Source: Thermoflexia bacterium (GTDB lineage Bacteria; Chloroflexota; Anaerolineae; B4-G1; SLSP01). From it: a stretch of 54,520 nucleotides of DNA. Location: assembly GCA_011192175.1 (NCBI GenBank), contig DUEJ01000107.1:1-54520 (forward strand), given 5' to 3'. Made by a program: the position numbers and the translations under genes. Shown piece after piece: positions 8,206 to 17,507 of the stretch (position 1 is its first letter; each line of letters begins with the position of its first letter). The notes below the pieces were generated by a model. The model saw nothing but the letters and a program-made list of their open reading frames with translations. It made no database searches and was not told the origin of the DNA.

Positions 8206-10103
8206 CTTTCCTCCTCTTGCTTGGGTAGCGTGAAGTAGAAGGTACTCCCTGCGCCAACTGTTGATTCCACCCAAACCTTTCCCTCATTCAGCTCGACGAT
8301 CTTTTTCACCAACGCCAGCCCAATGCCGGTGCTCTCAAATTCGTCACGCGGGACCAACGTCTGGAATATCTGAAAAATTTTGGCGTAATACTTGGCCGCT
8401 ATCCCCGGACCGTTATCGGCCACGCTAAACAGCCAGTAATCTCCTGCATCTGCACAGCCGATTCGCACCCACCCCTGCGGCTTGTCCATGAATTTGAGAG
8501 CGTTATCCAGCAAGTTTTGAAACACTTGTCTGAGACGCGCGCGCTCCCCCACAACGGTGGGCAATTCGTTCGTGACGGTGATCTGGATGCTAGCTGGCGG
8601 GGCCAACATCTCGAGGGTCTCTTGCACAAGCTGGTTCAGGTTCACGCTTCTTTTTTTCTCTACGACGCGCCCAATACGCGAGTATTGGAGAATTCCCTGG
8701 ATGAGACCGTGCATCCGCCTGGTGCGCCCGATCAGTAAATCTACCAGCTCTCGACCATCCGCGTCAAGCGCCTCCGCGTAATCTGTCGCGATCCAGCTGC
8801 CCAGTTGGGTGATGGCGCGCAACGGAGCTTTCAGGTCATGGGAGACGACGTAGGCAAAGTCTTTCAATTCCGCGTTGACGGCTTCCAGCTCCACGGTGCG
8901 TATCTCTACCAATTCCTCGAGATGGTCACGGTATTTCTGGAGTTCTTTCTCCGCCCGCTTGCGCTCGGAGATGTCCCGCACGATGCCCAATACGTATTTC
9001 TGAACCTCGCCTTCTCTAATCGGAGAAACCACCAAATCCACCGGAATGGGATGCCCATCTTTGTGACGCAGAGATAGCTCTTGCATGCCTCCCTCTCTCC
9101 ACATACGCGAACGCACCTCCGGAGAAACCTCTGCGCTTGGTATTCGCAGATCGTCTACCAGCATCTCTTGAAGTTCAAGGAGCGAATAACCGACCATTTC
9201 CGTGGCAGCCGGATTCACATCTTGATACTCGCCTTGCAGGTTGATAATAAAGATGGCATCCTGTGAAGCCTCGAACAGATTACGGTAACGTAACTCGCTT
9301 AAAATAGCTATGGTGTTAAAATTTTGAGCAACATAGACAGCGCTGAGCGTTATGCCCGAAAATAACAGACCCAAGAGGAATGTTCTGTTAGCATGCACAA
9401 TTTCAGAGTGCAGCAACTCCGCGGTAGGCGCAAAAATTAAATTCAAAACGGTTGTATTTTCAAAGGTTATCATTCTACTGATAACGAATTTTTCCTGAGA
9501 GGGTTGCCAGTTGTCACTTGCGAAAATTGCCAATCCCTCATCTAAAAGTTGCAACATGTAGTCATCGTCTATTTCGCTAAGTACCGGCGCAATAAATGCG
9601 CCAACATCTATAACCCCCCAAATATATCCTTGAAATTCTTCACCGTCATAGCTGGGTACCCACAGATTGATCTCTGCTGGCGTCCCCTTAACTGCACTGG
9701 CTAGCTGATTCAGAGAAGAGCTATTATCCTGAAGCGGCACAATCTGCCGGATGTGAAAGGTTCCGTCAACCCAGGCAATACTGTTTAGGCCTACAAAAGC
9801 ATCAATGTAAAAAGCCGCGTCTTTTTCCCATTCAACAATAGCTGTTTCCTCACGCGGTATGTCCCTGGCTGCCAGTCTCTCCAGGGCCTGATAGATGCTA
9901 CTATATCTAATTTCTGTTTCACTGACATAAGATCTAGCTTTAGATTCTGTGCTAGATCCTATTTGAGATAAATTTCTTGATTCTTGAGTTCTCCACAAAA
10001 AGATAGAAGTAGCCACCAAACAAAATCCCAGTAAGACTAAAAAGGGATTGGTAGAGAAGAAGTTCTTATTGGATGGGGTCTGCTTGCTTCTATAATTTGC
10101 CAT
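8202..10103 (-). CDS. Membrane sensor histidine kinase with CHASE-like extracellular domain and PAS
   Basis: The gene encodes 633 residues from ATG 10103 (start MANYRSK; AGGAG 8 nt upstream). One membrane segment lies near residues 19-38 and another near 242-262. Between them is an outside domain of about 200 residues containing GLNSIAWVDGTFHIRQIVPL, which resembles the CHASE fold. A PAS domain spans about 270-380 and a coiled coil 380-415. HisKA has H422 in VVSHDLKAPL, and the HATPase has NLLDNALKFM, DNGPGI and STGIGLALVKKI. The kinase core is of the phytochrome/Rcp1-linked class. The gene follows the solute-binding lipoprotein and precedes its receiver, suggesting that ligand-loaded binding protein or the ligand itself is sensed outside. 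Confidence 0.9.
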   Translation of the reverse strand: MANYRSKQTPSNKNFFSTNPFLVLLGFCLVATSIFLWRTQESRNLSQIGSSTESKARSYVSETEIRYSSIYQALERLAARDIPREETAIVEWEKDAAFYIDAFVGLNSIAWVDGTFHIRQIVPLQDNSSSLNQLASAVKGTPAEINLWVPSYDGEEFQGYIWGVIDVGAFIAPVLSEIDDDYMLQLLDEGLAIFASDNWQPSQEKFVISRMITFENTTVLNLIFAPTAELLHSEIVHANRTFLLGLLFSGITLSAVYVAQNFNTIAILSELRYRNLFEASQDAIFIINLQGEYQDVNPAATEMVGYSLLELQEMLVDDLRIPSAEVSPEVRSRMWREGGMQELSLRHKDGHPIPVDLVVSPIREGEVQKYVLGIVRDISERKRAEKELQKYRDHLEELVEIRTVELEAVNAELKDFAYVVSHDLKAPLRAITQLGSWIATDYAEALDADGRELVDLLIGRTRRMHGLIQGILQYSRIGRVVEKKRSVNLNQLVQETLEMLAPPASIQITVTNELPTVVGERARLRQVFQNLLDNALKFMDKPQGWVRIGCADAGDYWLFSVADNGPGIAAKYYAKIFQIFQTLVPRDEFESTGIGLALVKKIVELNEGKVWVESTVGAGSTFYFTLPKQEEER

Positions 10104-10133
10104 CAATGGCGCTCCTGAAAAAAGTTGTCTCGT

Positions 10134-10190
10134 CACAGAGACACGGAAGGCATAGAATTCTTATTTTTTTTCTCAGTGTCCTCCGTGATG
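10134..10190. repeat. Interspersed CACAGAG-type inverted repeat
   Basis: The arms CACAGAGACACGGAAGG and CAGTGTCCTCCGTGATG face each other around a T-rich centre. The layout resembles a widespread intergenic repeat of environmental bacteria. Fragments of similar sequence are at 3590-3621 and near 30600. It lies between the solute-binding protein and its kinase and could fold in the mRNA. Confidence 0.6.
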
Positions 10191-10236
10191 AATTTCCCTT
10201 TTGGTCTTGGCTTATCCAAATTAGGCAACAGCTACT

Positions 10237-11775
10237 TTAGTTGTTCTCTGCTTCCCAGGCGATATTCCAGATTTCTTCCATGGTTTTGTAGCCTCTTTTC
10301 TCCAATGCGGCTAAATATCCAGCCCAATCTTCATCGATACTGAGTCTGCCCGTAATAAAATCTTGGCTGGCGGCGGCTACATAAGGCGTGATCTCTGTAT
10401 CAATAATACGTAGCGCTTCAATAGCATTAGCTTCTAACGCGAGCTGCGGAGCCATCTCCGCGGTCTCTCCAGCAGCTAAAGAACGTGCTAGGAACGCTAC
10501 TATTTCTGGCGGTTTTTTATAATCCTCAAATTCTACGTTTTCATTGAGATTGAATAGCGTGTCGCAACCATATTCCTCCGTGATATCCAGCGTCCCGGCT
10601 GGATTATTGGACGTTTTGATAGTAAGCAGATAGGTTTTACCCTCCGGCGTATTTTCAAAGGTTACGCCCTCAACCCCCCAGGTAGTGAGCGTCAGCCCCT
10701 CTTCGGAATAGACTGCCCAATCCAAGAATTTGAGCAGCTCTTCAAAATAGGATTCGTTGATCACCCGCGCTGGCACGACTAATCCTTTTCTAAATGGATT
10801 CACTGGAGGAAGAGCCTTGATTCCCAGGGTGCTTTCTGGCACCGGTAGCGCGGCCCACTCGCCAGCGGGGAACCCATTTTCTCTTAATGTTTCATTCCAG
10901 GAACTAAAACCCGATGTAATCCACGTCACCGTAACCAACGCTCTCCCATCTTGCAGCTTATGGTTGAAATCTTCATTACTTTGCGTAAAAATCGCCGGGT
11001 CCAGGATTCCAGCCGCATAACAACGATTCAGAAAGCGGTAAAGCTCCCGATAGTTTTCCGTAGCCGGAGCAAATTGCCACCGGTCTTCCTCATAATTGTA
11101 ATCTCTAGTCCCGGCCCAGCCAGCCGGGATGCCATAACCGGCCCCCATCATAGCGAATAGATGCGCTCCCCCCCAAGAAGCCGTGAGCGGAGTGGTATCA
11201 GGATAAATTTCCTTCAAATACACTAAGGCTTCGAATAGCTCCGCATAGGTATTGGGGATTTCTATCCCCTGTTCCTCGAAGATATCTCGCCGGTAAATCC
11301 ATTGTTGCACTTGGATTTTTCTTTGATAGCCGGGAAGAATATAATACTTTCCATTGCTCAATCTTAGCTTATCTAACTCGCTGGCTAGATTATGTTCTTT
11401 GATGTATGCCCTAAAATTCGGCATAAGGTTTTCATAATCACTGAAAGGTAGCAAAATTCCAGCCGCAGCATAATTTTCGATAGAATCCGGCCAAACTTTC
11501 AAAACAATATCTGGGATATTTCCCGATTCAAAGGTTTGGTTTATTATCCTGCCATAGTCGGCATCATCCCCTACCTGGACGTTCAAGACCACGTTCTGCC
11601 GTTTTCTGTATTCTTCGAGTATGAGCCACTCTTCTTGAAAAGGTCTGGCTTCGCGCTCGTTATACAAAACTGTTAAAACAATTGGTTCAGCAGGTTTTTC
11701 CGTTGGGCTACAACCTACGATACCCATGGATAGGCCTACTCCCAGTAGCACGGCAACTACGATTAGCCTCTGCAT
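10237..11775 (-). CDS. Extracellular solute-binding lipoprotein (family 1, LplA/LipO-like)
   Basis: The gene encodes 512 residues from ATG 11775 (MQRLIVVAVLLGVG), with AGAGGAGG upstream; an in-frame start 14 codons earlier lacks a ribosome site. The signal peptide ends in a lipobox (GIVGC), so the protein is anchored outside the membrane. The length, and motifs such as IPDIVLKVWPDSIENYAAAGILLPFSDY and YILPGYQRKIQVQQWIYRRDIFEEQGIEIPNTY, match the long sugar-binding proteins typified by Bacillus LplA. These bind oligosaccharides for CUT1 transporters. No permease or ATPase gene is linked here; instead a membrane kinase follows 133 bp downstream. The likely role is ligand presentation to the kinase, which is inference. 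Confidence 0.88.
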   Translation of the reverse strand: MQRLIVVAVLLGVGLSMGIVGCSPTEKPAEPIVLTVLYNEREARPFQEEWLILEEYRKRQNVVLNVQVGDDADYGRIINQTFESGNIPDIVLKVWPDSIENYAAAGILLPFSDYENLMPNFRAYIKEHNLASELDKLRLSNGKYYILPGYQRKIQVQQWIYRRDIFEEQGIEIPNTYAELFEALVYLKEIYPDTTPLTASWGGAHLFAMMGAGYGIPAGWAGTRDYNYEEDRWQFAPATENYRELYRFLNRCYAAGILDPAIFTQSNEDFNHKLQDGRALVTVTWITSGFSSWNETLRENGFPAGEWAALPVPESTLGIKALPPVNPFRKGLVVPARVINESYFEELLKFLDWAVYSEEGLTLTTWGVEGVTFENTPEGKTYLLTIKTSNNPAGTLDITEEYGCDTLFNLNENVEFEDYKKPPEIVAFLARSLAAGETAEMAPQLALEANAIEALRIIDTEITPYVAAASQDFITGRLSIDEDWAGYLAALEKRGYKTMEEIWNIAWEAENN

Positions 11776-11974
11776 GGTGTTTCCTCCTCTGAAAATAAGT
11801 TTAAAGTCGCCAGTCAAAGGCCTAAAGTCGGCTTCAAGGCCCCGGTGTTTGCGTTAGTGAAGCATTTTCGGGGTCAGGGGTGTACCCACATTACTCTAAC
11901 AGTCAGTATATATCACCCCGCCCAAAATCTCAAGTATCTCAGGGGCGCGGCCAGTCGAGTATTACGCCGTGAGT

Positions 11975-13057
11975 CTACGGGCGGCCAAAATCGGCGATGA
12001 AATAATAATATCCGCGCCCCGCGTCGCTCGCCCCCAATCCAATCTCCGTCAGCCAGTCGCTCAACAACGTGCGGCGGTGCGGATCGTTGGGCGGAACCTC
12101 ATCCATCCACCTATCCACCGCGCCCTGGGGACTCTGGGATTGCGCCCAACACTCGGCCCAGCCCGCCCCCGCATAACCGGCGCGCCGCAGCCGCTCCTGG
12201 ATGTAGACGCCATCAGAGCCGGTATGGCTACACCAACCGCGCTGCGCGCAATCATTGGCGTGCAGTTGCGCCGCGCTAGCCAACGTGAGATGATAGCTGA
12301 ACGGCGGTAAACCATGCACCGCGCGCACCTCATTGATCAAGCGCGCCGCCTCCGCCGGCCAAGCTGCCACATCAGCGGGAGGAGCAACGGGGGAAGCAGG
12401 AGGCGGTATCGCCGGCGGGGGCGTTGGCTCCTGCGGCGATACCGCGGGCGTGGGGGCAGGAACTGTGGCGGTAGCCGGCGCCGCAGTCGGAGGAAGCGGC
12501 GTCGCTGGGGAAGCGGGCGCCTGTGCCACAGCCGGGCCCCTCAACGGCAGGATCAAGAGCTGCCCCACGTGAATCGTTGCGGCGTCCCCCAACCCGTTGA
12601 CCGTCTGCAACTCTGTCAGCTGCAACTCATAGCGCTGGGCAATCTCGCCCAGCGTATCCCCGGCAACCACCTCGTAGAGCACCCAAAAAGGCGCGGCTCC
12701 CCTCCAAGCAGCCGCGGCGGGAATCTCCAACACGGCTCCCGCCGGCACCATGCTGCTCGCTCCCATGCCGTTGGCCTGCTGGATGGCGGCCAGCGGCACA
12801 TCATACTGCATCGCCAACGCTAAGAGCGTATCCCCAGCTTGCACTACATGTTGGCGGGATAGCGACGCCTCCTCAACCGCTGGCGTCACGACAAGCGTGA
12901 CCGGCGCTAAGATAGTCGGCGGCGGCGCAAATACAGGCACGACCAGCTCCGCCACTTGCGGTTCTCCCGTAGGGGATGATGTAATCTCCGGCCCTCCAGA
13001 TGCGCAAGCCGTCAACAAAAACAGACAACACGCCCAGTCCAATCGCCATCCATTCAT
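11975..13057 (-). CDS. Lipoprotein with two LysM domains and a CAP/SCP domain
   Basis: The gene encodes 360 residues from ATG 13057 (MNGWRLDW), with GGGAG about 10 nt upstream; a TTG eight codons earlier is an alternative. The lipobox is LLTACAS. Two LysM modules follow: HVVQAGDTLLALAMQYDVPL at about 70-115 and YEVVAGDTLGEIAQRYEL at about 125-170, each ending in a V.AG/VGQ..L.IP element. A Pro/Ala/Thr-rich linker (about 175-235) precedes a CAP domain of the YkwD type, with LINEVRAVHGLPP, CSHTGSDG, GWAECWAQSQSPQGAVDRWM and LLSDWLTEIGLG. LysM binds peptidoglycan or chitin-like sugars; the function of bacterial CAP domains is not settled. The GC content is visibly higher than its neighbours. Confidence 0.9.
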   Translation of the reverse strand: MNGWRLDWACCLFLLTACASGGPEITSSPTGEPQVAELVVPVFAPPPTILAPVTLVVTPAVEEASLSRQHVVQAGDTLLALAMQYDVPLAAIQQANGMGASSMVPAGAVLEIPAAAAWRGAAPFWVLYEVVAGDTLGEIAQRYELQLTELQTVNGLGDAATIHVGQLLILPLRGPAVAQAPASPATPLPPTAAPATATVPAPTPAVSPQEPTPPPAIPPPASPVAPPADVAAWPAEAARLINEVRAVHGLPPFSYHLTLASAAQLHANDCAQRGWCSHTGSDGVYIQERLRRAGYAGAGWAECWAQSQSPQGAVDRWMDEVPPNDPHRRTLLSDWLTEIGLGASDAGRGYYYFIADFGRP

Positions 13058-13143
13058 CTTCCCAGCGCTCCCTATCCCCAAACTAACATTTCGCCCGCTC
13101 TGAGCTCTAACTATACCAGCTCTGAAGAAATCCAGGCTAGAGA

Positions 13144-13179
13144 ACGCAGAACGCCGAGCTAGAGCTCGGCGTTCTGCGT
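13144..13179. terminator. Perfect 17-bp hairpin (bidirectional terminator)
   Basis: ACGCAGAACGCCGAGCT and its exact complement are separated by 2 nt. It lies 23 bp past the stop of the receiver gene at 13202-13597. The following T-rich tract on the minus strand is weak. Confidence 0.75.
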
Positions 13180-13201
13180 ATCCTCACGTACCTGCTCCGT
13201 T

Positions 13202-13597
13202 CTACCCGGTTGCGAGCATTTCGCCTACCCCCTGCGGAGCGAGCCAATAGCTGATCGCCTCAAACAACATCTGCGGGGTGATGGGACGCAACAAGAAATC
13301 GTTAGCCCCGGCTGCCATGACACGGCCACGCACCTCAGGTAAAGCTATCGCAGTGAAGACCAACACCGGCAAATTTTGATAATTAACGTCGGCGCGTATA
13401 ATCTTCAACAATTCCAACCCATCAAGTTCCGGTAACGCAAAATTGGTGATCACCAAATCCACCGGTGTCACTCGCAAACGATCCAACGCCTCAAAGCCGT
13501 GCATGGCTGTCACCACAGTATAACCCTCCAGCCGGAGTAAATCTCGCAACGTAGGCCGCATAATCGGATGATCTTCTACAACTAGGATGGTGAACAT
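13202..13597 (-). CDS. Receiver-domain protein lacking the phospho-acceptor Asp
   Basis: The 131-residue protein is a single receiver domain with no output. It keeps the acidic pair (VVEDHP), the Thr (VLVFTAI) and the LPELDG loop. The phospho-acceptor Asp is Asn at residue 52 (VDLVITNFALPELDG; codon AAT), and the conserved Lys of the KP motif is Arg (LLRPIT). Both changes argue against normal phosphorylation, so it may be a constitutive or binding-only pseudo-receiver. ATG 13597 has GGAGG 9 nt upstream. It stands alone between terminators, upstream of the LysM-CAP gene. Confidence 0.9.
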   Translation of the reverse strand: MFTILVVEDHPIMRPTLRDLLRLEGYTVVTAMHGFEALDRLRVTPVDLVITNFALPELDGLELLKIIRADVNYQNLPVLVFTAIALPEVRGRVMAAGANDFLLRPITPQMLFEAISYWLAPQGVGEMLATG

Positions 13598-13730
13598 CAA
13601 ATCATTCCTCCCGGGTAACTATTACAAAGACATTTTACATCTTTGCTAGGACTTCTTCCACCTCTATCCTACCAAAAGAAATGACCGCTGGCAGTTACTA
13701 AATAGTTTCAGGTAAGTTACGTCACCCGGG

Positions 13731-13782
13731 GCGAGAAAGCGAGTGAGCGAGAAGGCGAAAAGGCGAGTGAGCGAGAAAGCGA
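13731..13782 (+). repeat. Octamer array, locus 1 (about 6.5 units)
   Basis: It is a run of 8-bp units of the GCGAGAAA, GCGAGTGA, GCGAGAAG, GCGAAAAG type. Four loci of this array occur in the window (also 14771, 32577, 35064), all intergenic and all in the same orientation. Confidence 0.85.
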
Positions 13783-13851
13783 AGTTGGGGATAGCCTCCG
13801 GTAGGAACTGCCCTTCCCGGGGACCGCGCCATTCTAACAGTAATCGAGCCA

Positions 13852-13895
13852 AAGCAAAAGCGGCCCGGGAGGATCTCTCCGGGCCGCTTTTGCTT
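13852..13895 (-). terminator. Intrinsic terminator of the AIM24-like gene
   Basis: The 17-bp stem AAGCAAAAGCGGCCCGG pairs with CCGGGCCGCTTTTGCTT around a 10-nt loop. It starts 9 bp past the stop codon, with T-rich sequence on the minus strand. Confidence 0.85.
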
Positions 13896-13903
13896 CGATC
13901 CAA

Positions 13904-14689
13904 TTACTGTTGTAGAAACCCCGTCAAACCACGCACCACTGAACCTTCACCTTGCGACTGGCCGCCTGCGGAAGGAGCGGCTTGCAAGATGCGATCCGCC
14001 AGCCGCGAGAAAGGTAACGATTGCAACCAGACGCGCCCGGTGCCGGCCAGGGTCGCCAGGAACAACCCTTCTCCGCCAAAGACCATTGATTTCAGGTTGC
14101 CGGCCCGTTGGATATCGTAGTTGATAGTCCGCTCAAAGGCGACGATACAACCAGTATCCACCAGCAACTTCTCATTATGAAGTTGCTTCTCCACGATAGT
14201 GCCGCCCGCATGGAGGAAAGCCATCCCGTCGCCCCGCAACCGCTGGAGAATGAAGCCCTCACCGCCAAACAACCCGGCGCCCAACCGTTTGTTGAAAGCG
14301 ATACTCACCTCAGTGCCCAACGCCGCCGCCAAAAAGGAATCCTTCTGGCAGAGGAGCTCGCCGCCAGTTTGGTCCAAATCCAACGGCATGATGCGTCCCG
14401 GATAAGGCGCGCCAAACGCCACATGCCGCTTCTCAGCGCGGGTATTGGTGAAATGGGTGATGAAAAGCGATTCCTTAGTCAACACGCGCTTGCCCACGTC
14501 CATCATCGCGCCTAAGAACCCCTGCTTAGGCTTGGAACCATCCCCCAGCTTGGTCTCAAAAGAGATGCCATCTTCCATGTACATCATCGTGCCGGCCTCA
14601 GCAATCACGGTTTCACCACGATCTAGCTCGACTTCAACGAATTGTAAATCGTCACCAAAAATCTTGTAATCCACCACATGACTCTTCAT
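13904..14689 (-). CDS. AIM24 / TIGR00266 family protein
   Basis: The 261-residue protein begins [42 protein letters not shown] and contains [22 protein letters not shown] and [32 protein letters not shown]. These blocks define the TIGR00266/AIM24 beta-strand-rich family. The family is related to mitochondrial AIM24 in eukaryotes, but its bacterial function is unknown. ATG 14689 has AAGGAGAG upstream. The C-terminal 25 residues are Gly/Ser-rich and probably flexible. It is followed by a strong terminator and probably transcribed alone. Confidence 0.9.
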   Translation of the reverse strand: MKSHVVDYKIFGDDLQFVEVELDRGETVIAEAGTMMYMEDGISFETKLGDGSKPKQGFLGAMMDVGKRVLTKESLFITHFTNTRAEKRHVAFGAPYPGRIMPLDLDQTGGELLCQKDSFLAAALGTEVSIAFNKRLGAGLFGGEGFILQRLRGDGMAFLHAGGTIVEKQLHNEKLLVDTGCIVAFERTINYDIQRAGNLKSMVFGGEGLFLATLAGTGRVWLQSLPFSRLADRILQAAPSAGGQSQGEGSVVRGLTGFLQQ

Positions 14690-14770
14690 CTTGCTCTCCT
14701 TAATTGCGATTGATTAACTGCACCGCTGTGTTTCCTGTTATACTACGCGGCCAGGAAATTAAAAGTTGTG

Positions 14771-14800
14771 CAAGAAAGCGAGAAGGCGAGTGAGCGAGGG
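14771..14800 (+). repeat. Octamer array, locus 2 (about 4 units)
   Basis: The sequence reads as units AAGAAA, GCGAGAAG, GCGAGTGA, GCGAGGGT, the same 8-bp periodicity as at 13731-13782. The array lies 70 bp upstream of the AIM24-like start. Confidence 0.8.
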
Positions 14801-14978
14801 TCGCGCAGACACAGATACGGCAGACCGACTTGTTCCATAGTGGATTTGTCCACGCCGGTGGACAACCGGCCAGCAGGCCTACGGTAGCATACTTCAATAT
14901 GCGTATTAAAAACACCGAGGCCCTTACTTCTCCTCGGCGAGGCGCGTTTCACTGTGATACTACGGGAAGGCTATACAA

Positions 14979-15011
14979 AAAAGCCCCAGAGCATGACGCC
15001 CTGGGGCTTTT
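14979..15011 (-). terminator. Intrinsic terminator of groES-groEL
   Basis: AAAAGCCCCAG and CTGGGGCTTTT form an 11-bp stem 40 bp past the groEL stop, with A/T tracts on both sides. Confidence 0.9.
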
Positions 15012-15050
15012 CACAACTAGGCGGTCAATCAAATCAACCGCTCAGAAATC

Positions 15051-16736
<1,686 letters not shown>

Positions 16737-16759
16737 TCAGTATACTTGTAAAATTAATG

Positions 16760-17044
16760 TTATGCGGCAAGAATCGCCAGCAGGTCATCTTCACGCAAAA
16801 TCAGCACTTCATCGCCAGAGCGGTTCTTGAAATTGGTGCCCGCGTACTTGGCATAGATCACGATATCGCCTTCTTTCAGCAAATCACTCTCTACATCCGC
16901 ACCCAGCGCCAACACCTCACCCTGTTGGGGCTTCTCCTTGGCGGTGTCTGGCAATACCAGTTTCCCGCCGGCAATGGTTATCTCTTTTTCTTCGACGGGT
17001 TTCACGATTACGCGGTCACCCAAAGGACGAATCTGTACACTCAT
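16760..17044 (-). CDS. groES: Co-chaperonin GroES
   Basis: The gene encodes 94 residues starting MSVQIRPLGDRVIVKP at ATG 17044, with GGAGG 7 nt upstream; an in-frame upstream extension through the leader has no ribosome site and would read through the control region. Family motifs include LGDRVIVKPVEEKE, the mobile loop around EITIAGGKLVLPDTAKEKPQQGEVLA, and GDIVIYAKYAGTNFK. It caps GroEL as a heptamer. A sigma70-type promoter and a perfect CIRCE operator lie just upstream. Confidence 0.97.
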   Translation of the reverse strand: MSVQIRPLGDRVIVKPVEEKEITIAGGKLVLPDTAKEKPQQGEVLALGADVESDLLKEGDIVIYAKYAGTNFKNRSGDEVLILREDDLLAILAA

Positions 17045-17085
17045 GCTCTTACCTCCATCCACTATAAAATTGTAGTTAATTATCG

Positions 17086-17112
17086 TTAGCACTCCTCACG
17101 ACCGAGTGCTAA
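17086..17112 (-). promoter_or_regulatory. CIRCE operator (HrcA binding site)
   Basis: TTAGCACTC-N9-GAGTGCTAA matches the CIRCE consensus at every position. It lies in the groES leader, between the -10 box and the start codon, and should be repressed by HrcA in the absence of heat stress. Confidence 0.97.
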
Positions 17113-17123
17113 CAACGGTTGCA

Positions 17124-17152
17124 ATAATAACACAGAGTGATTTTTCTGTCAA
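17124..17152 (-). promoter_or_regulatory. Sigma70-type promoter of groES-groEL
   Basis: On the minus strand the -35 box is TTGACA (17147-17152) and the -10 box TATTAT (17124-17129), with a 17-nt spacer. Transcription would start just before the CIRCE element. Confidence 0.92.
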
Positions 17153-17176
17153 GCAGTCGCCAGGGTCGAGTGCTAA
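17150..17176 (-). promoter_or_regulatory. Degenerate second CIRCE overlapping the -35 box
   Basis: On the minus strand a perfect left arm TTAGCACTC is followed by 9 nt and then GACTGCTTG, matching 6 of 9 positions of the right arm. The right arm overlaps the first bases of the -35 TTGACA. Confidence 0.5.
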
Positions 17177-17507
17177 TACCCGGGGGGGGGGCAAATGGCG
17201 AAGGGGTTTAGGGTTCCGCCATTACAGTACGCCTACTGAAGTAGGCTCCCAGAGGCTAAAGCCGGCTGTCCACCGGCGTGGACAGCGATTAGAGGTATCA
17301 TCTCAAAAAATTAGGGCCGGTTGTATCCCGGATTGTCAATCCGGCGGGCGGAATACCATTCCATTCCACGCTACAAGCCCCTAAAATATTGAGATGATAC
17401 AATTAGAGGGCGTCGCCCGGCGCAGCGCGCCTCGGCCAGCGACTTTAGTCGTGTCCCGAGGTCAGCGGACTAAGAGCAGCTGCCGGCTAATCGCCAACAG
17501 CTAATCC
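17177..17507. other. Intergenic rich in palindromes and repeats
   Basis: No gene is seen. It holds a run of 10 G (17182-17191) and the palindromes GCCTAC-TGAA-GTAGGC (17230 region) and GCTGTCCAC-CGGC-GTGGACAGC (17265-17286). The second MITE-like copy is at 17295-17400, followed by GC-rich inverted repeats up to the regulator stop. Confidence 0.6.
17295..17400 (-). mobile_element. MITE-like element, copy 2 (106 bp)
   Basis: This is the inverted counterpart of 4641-4746, with the same 12-bp terminal inverted repeats and about 5 differences. It is flanked by ATTAGAGG on the left (17288-17295) and ATTAGAGG on the right (17402-17409). This direct repeat looks like a target-site duplication and implies insertion as a unit. 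Confidence 0.82.

Larger units (their letters stand above)
14690..15050. other. Intergenic, 361 bp, with repeats and the groEL terminator
   Basis: No gene is seen. It contains octamer array locus 2 (14771-14800), a palindrome TTGTCCACGCCGGTGGACAA at 14846-14865 with a relative at 17265-17286, and the groEL terminator. The minus-strand promoter of the AIM24-like gene should be here but I cannot place it. Confidence 0.55.

Noticed and set aside
12314-13103. Several plus-strand open frames rich in Arg, Gly or Ala
   Set aside because: They are antisense to the GC-rich, Pro/Ala-rich LysM-CAP gene, whose composition keeps other frames open.
13731-13782. CRISPR-like array
   Set aside because: Units are 8 bp with no spacers and there are no cas genes.
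13664-13903. Small minus-strand protein with FAFSLTR repeats
   Set aside because: It is the translation of the 8-bp octamer array and a terminator, not a gene.
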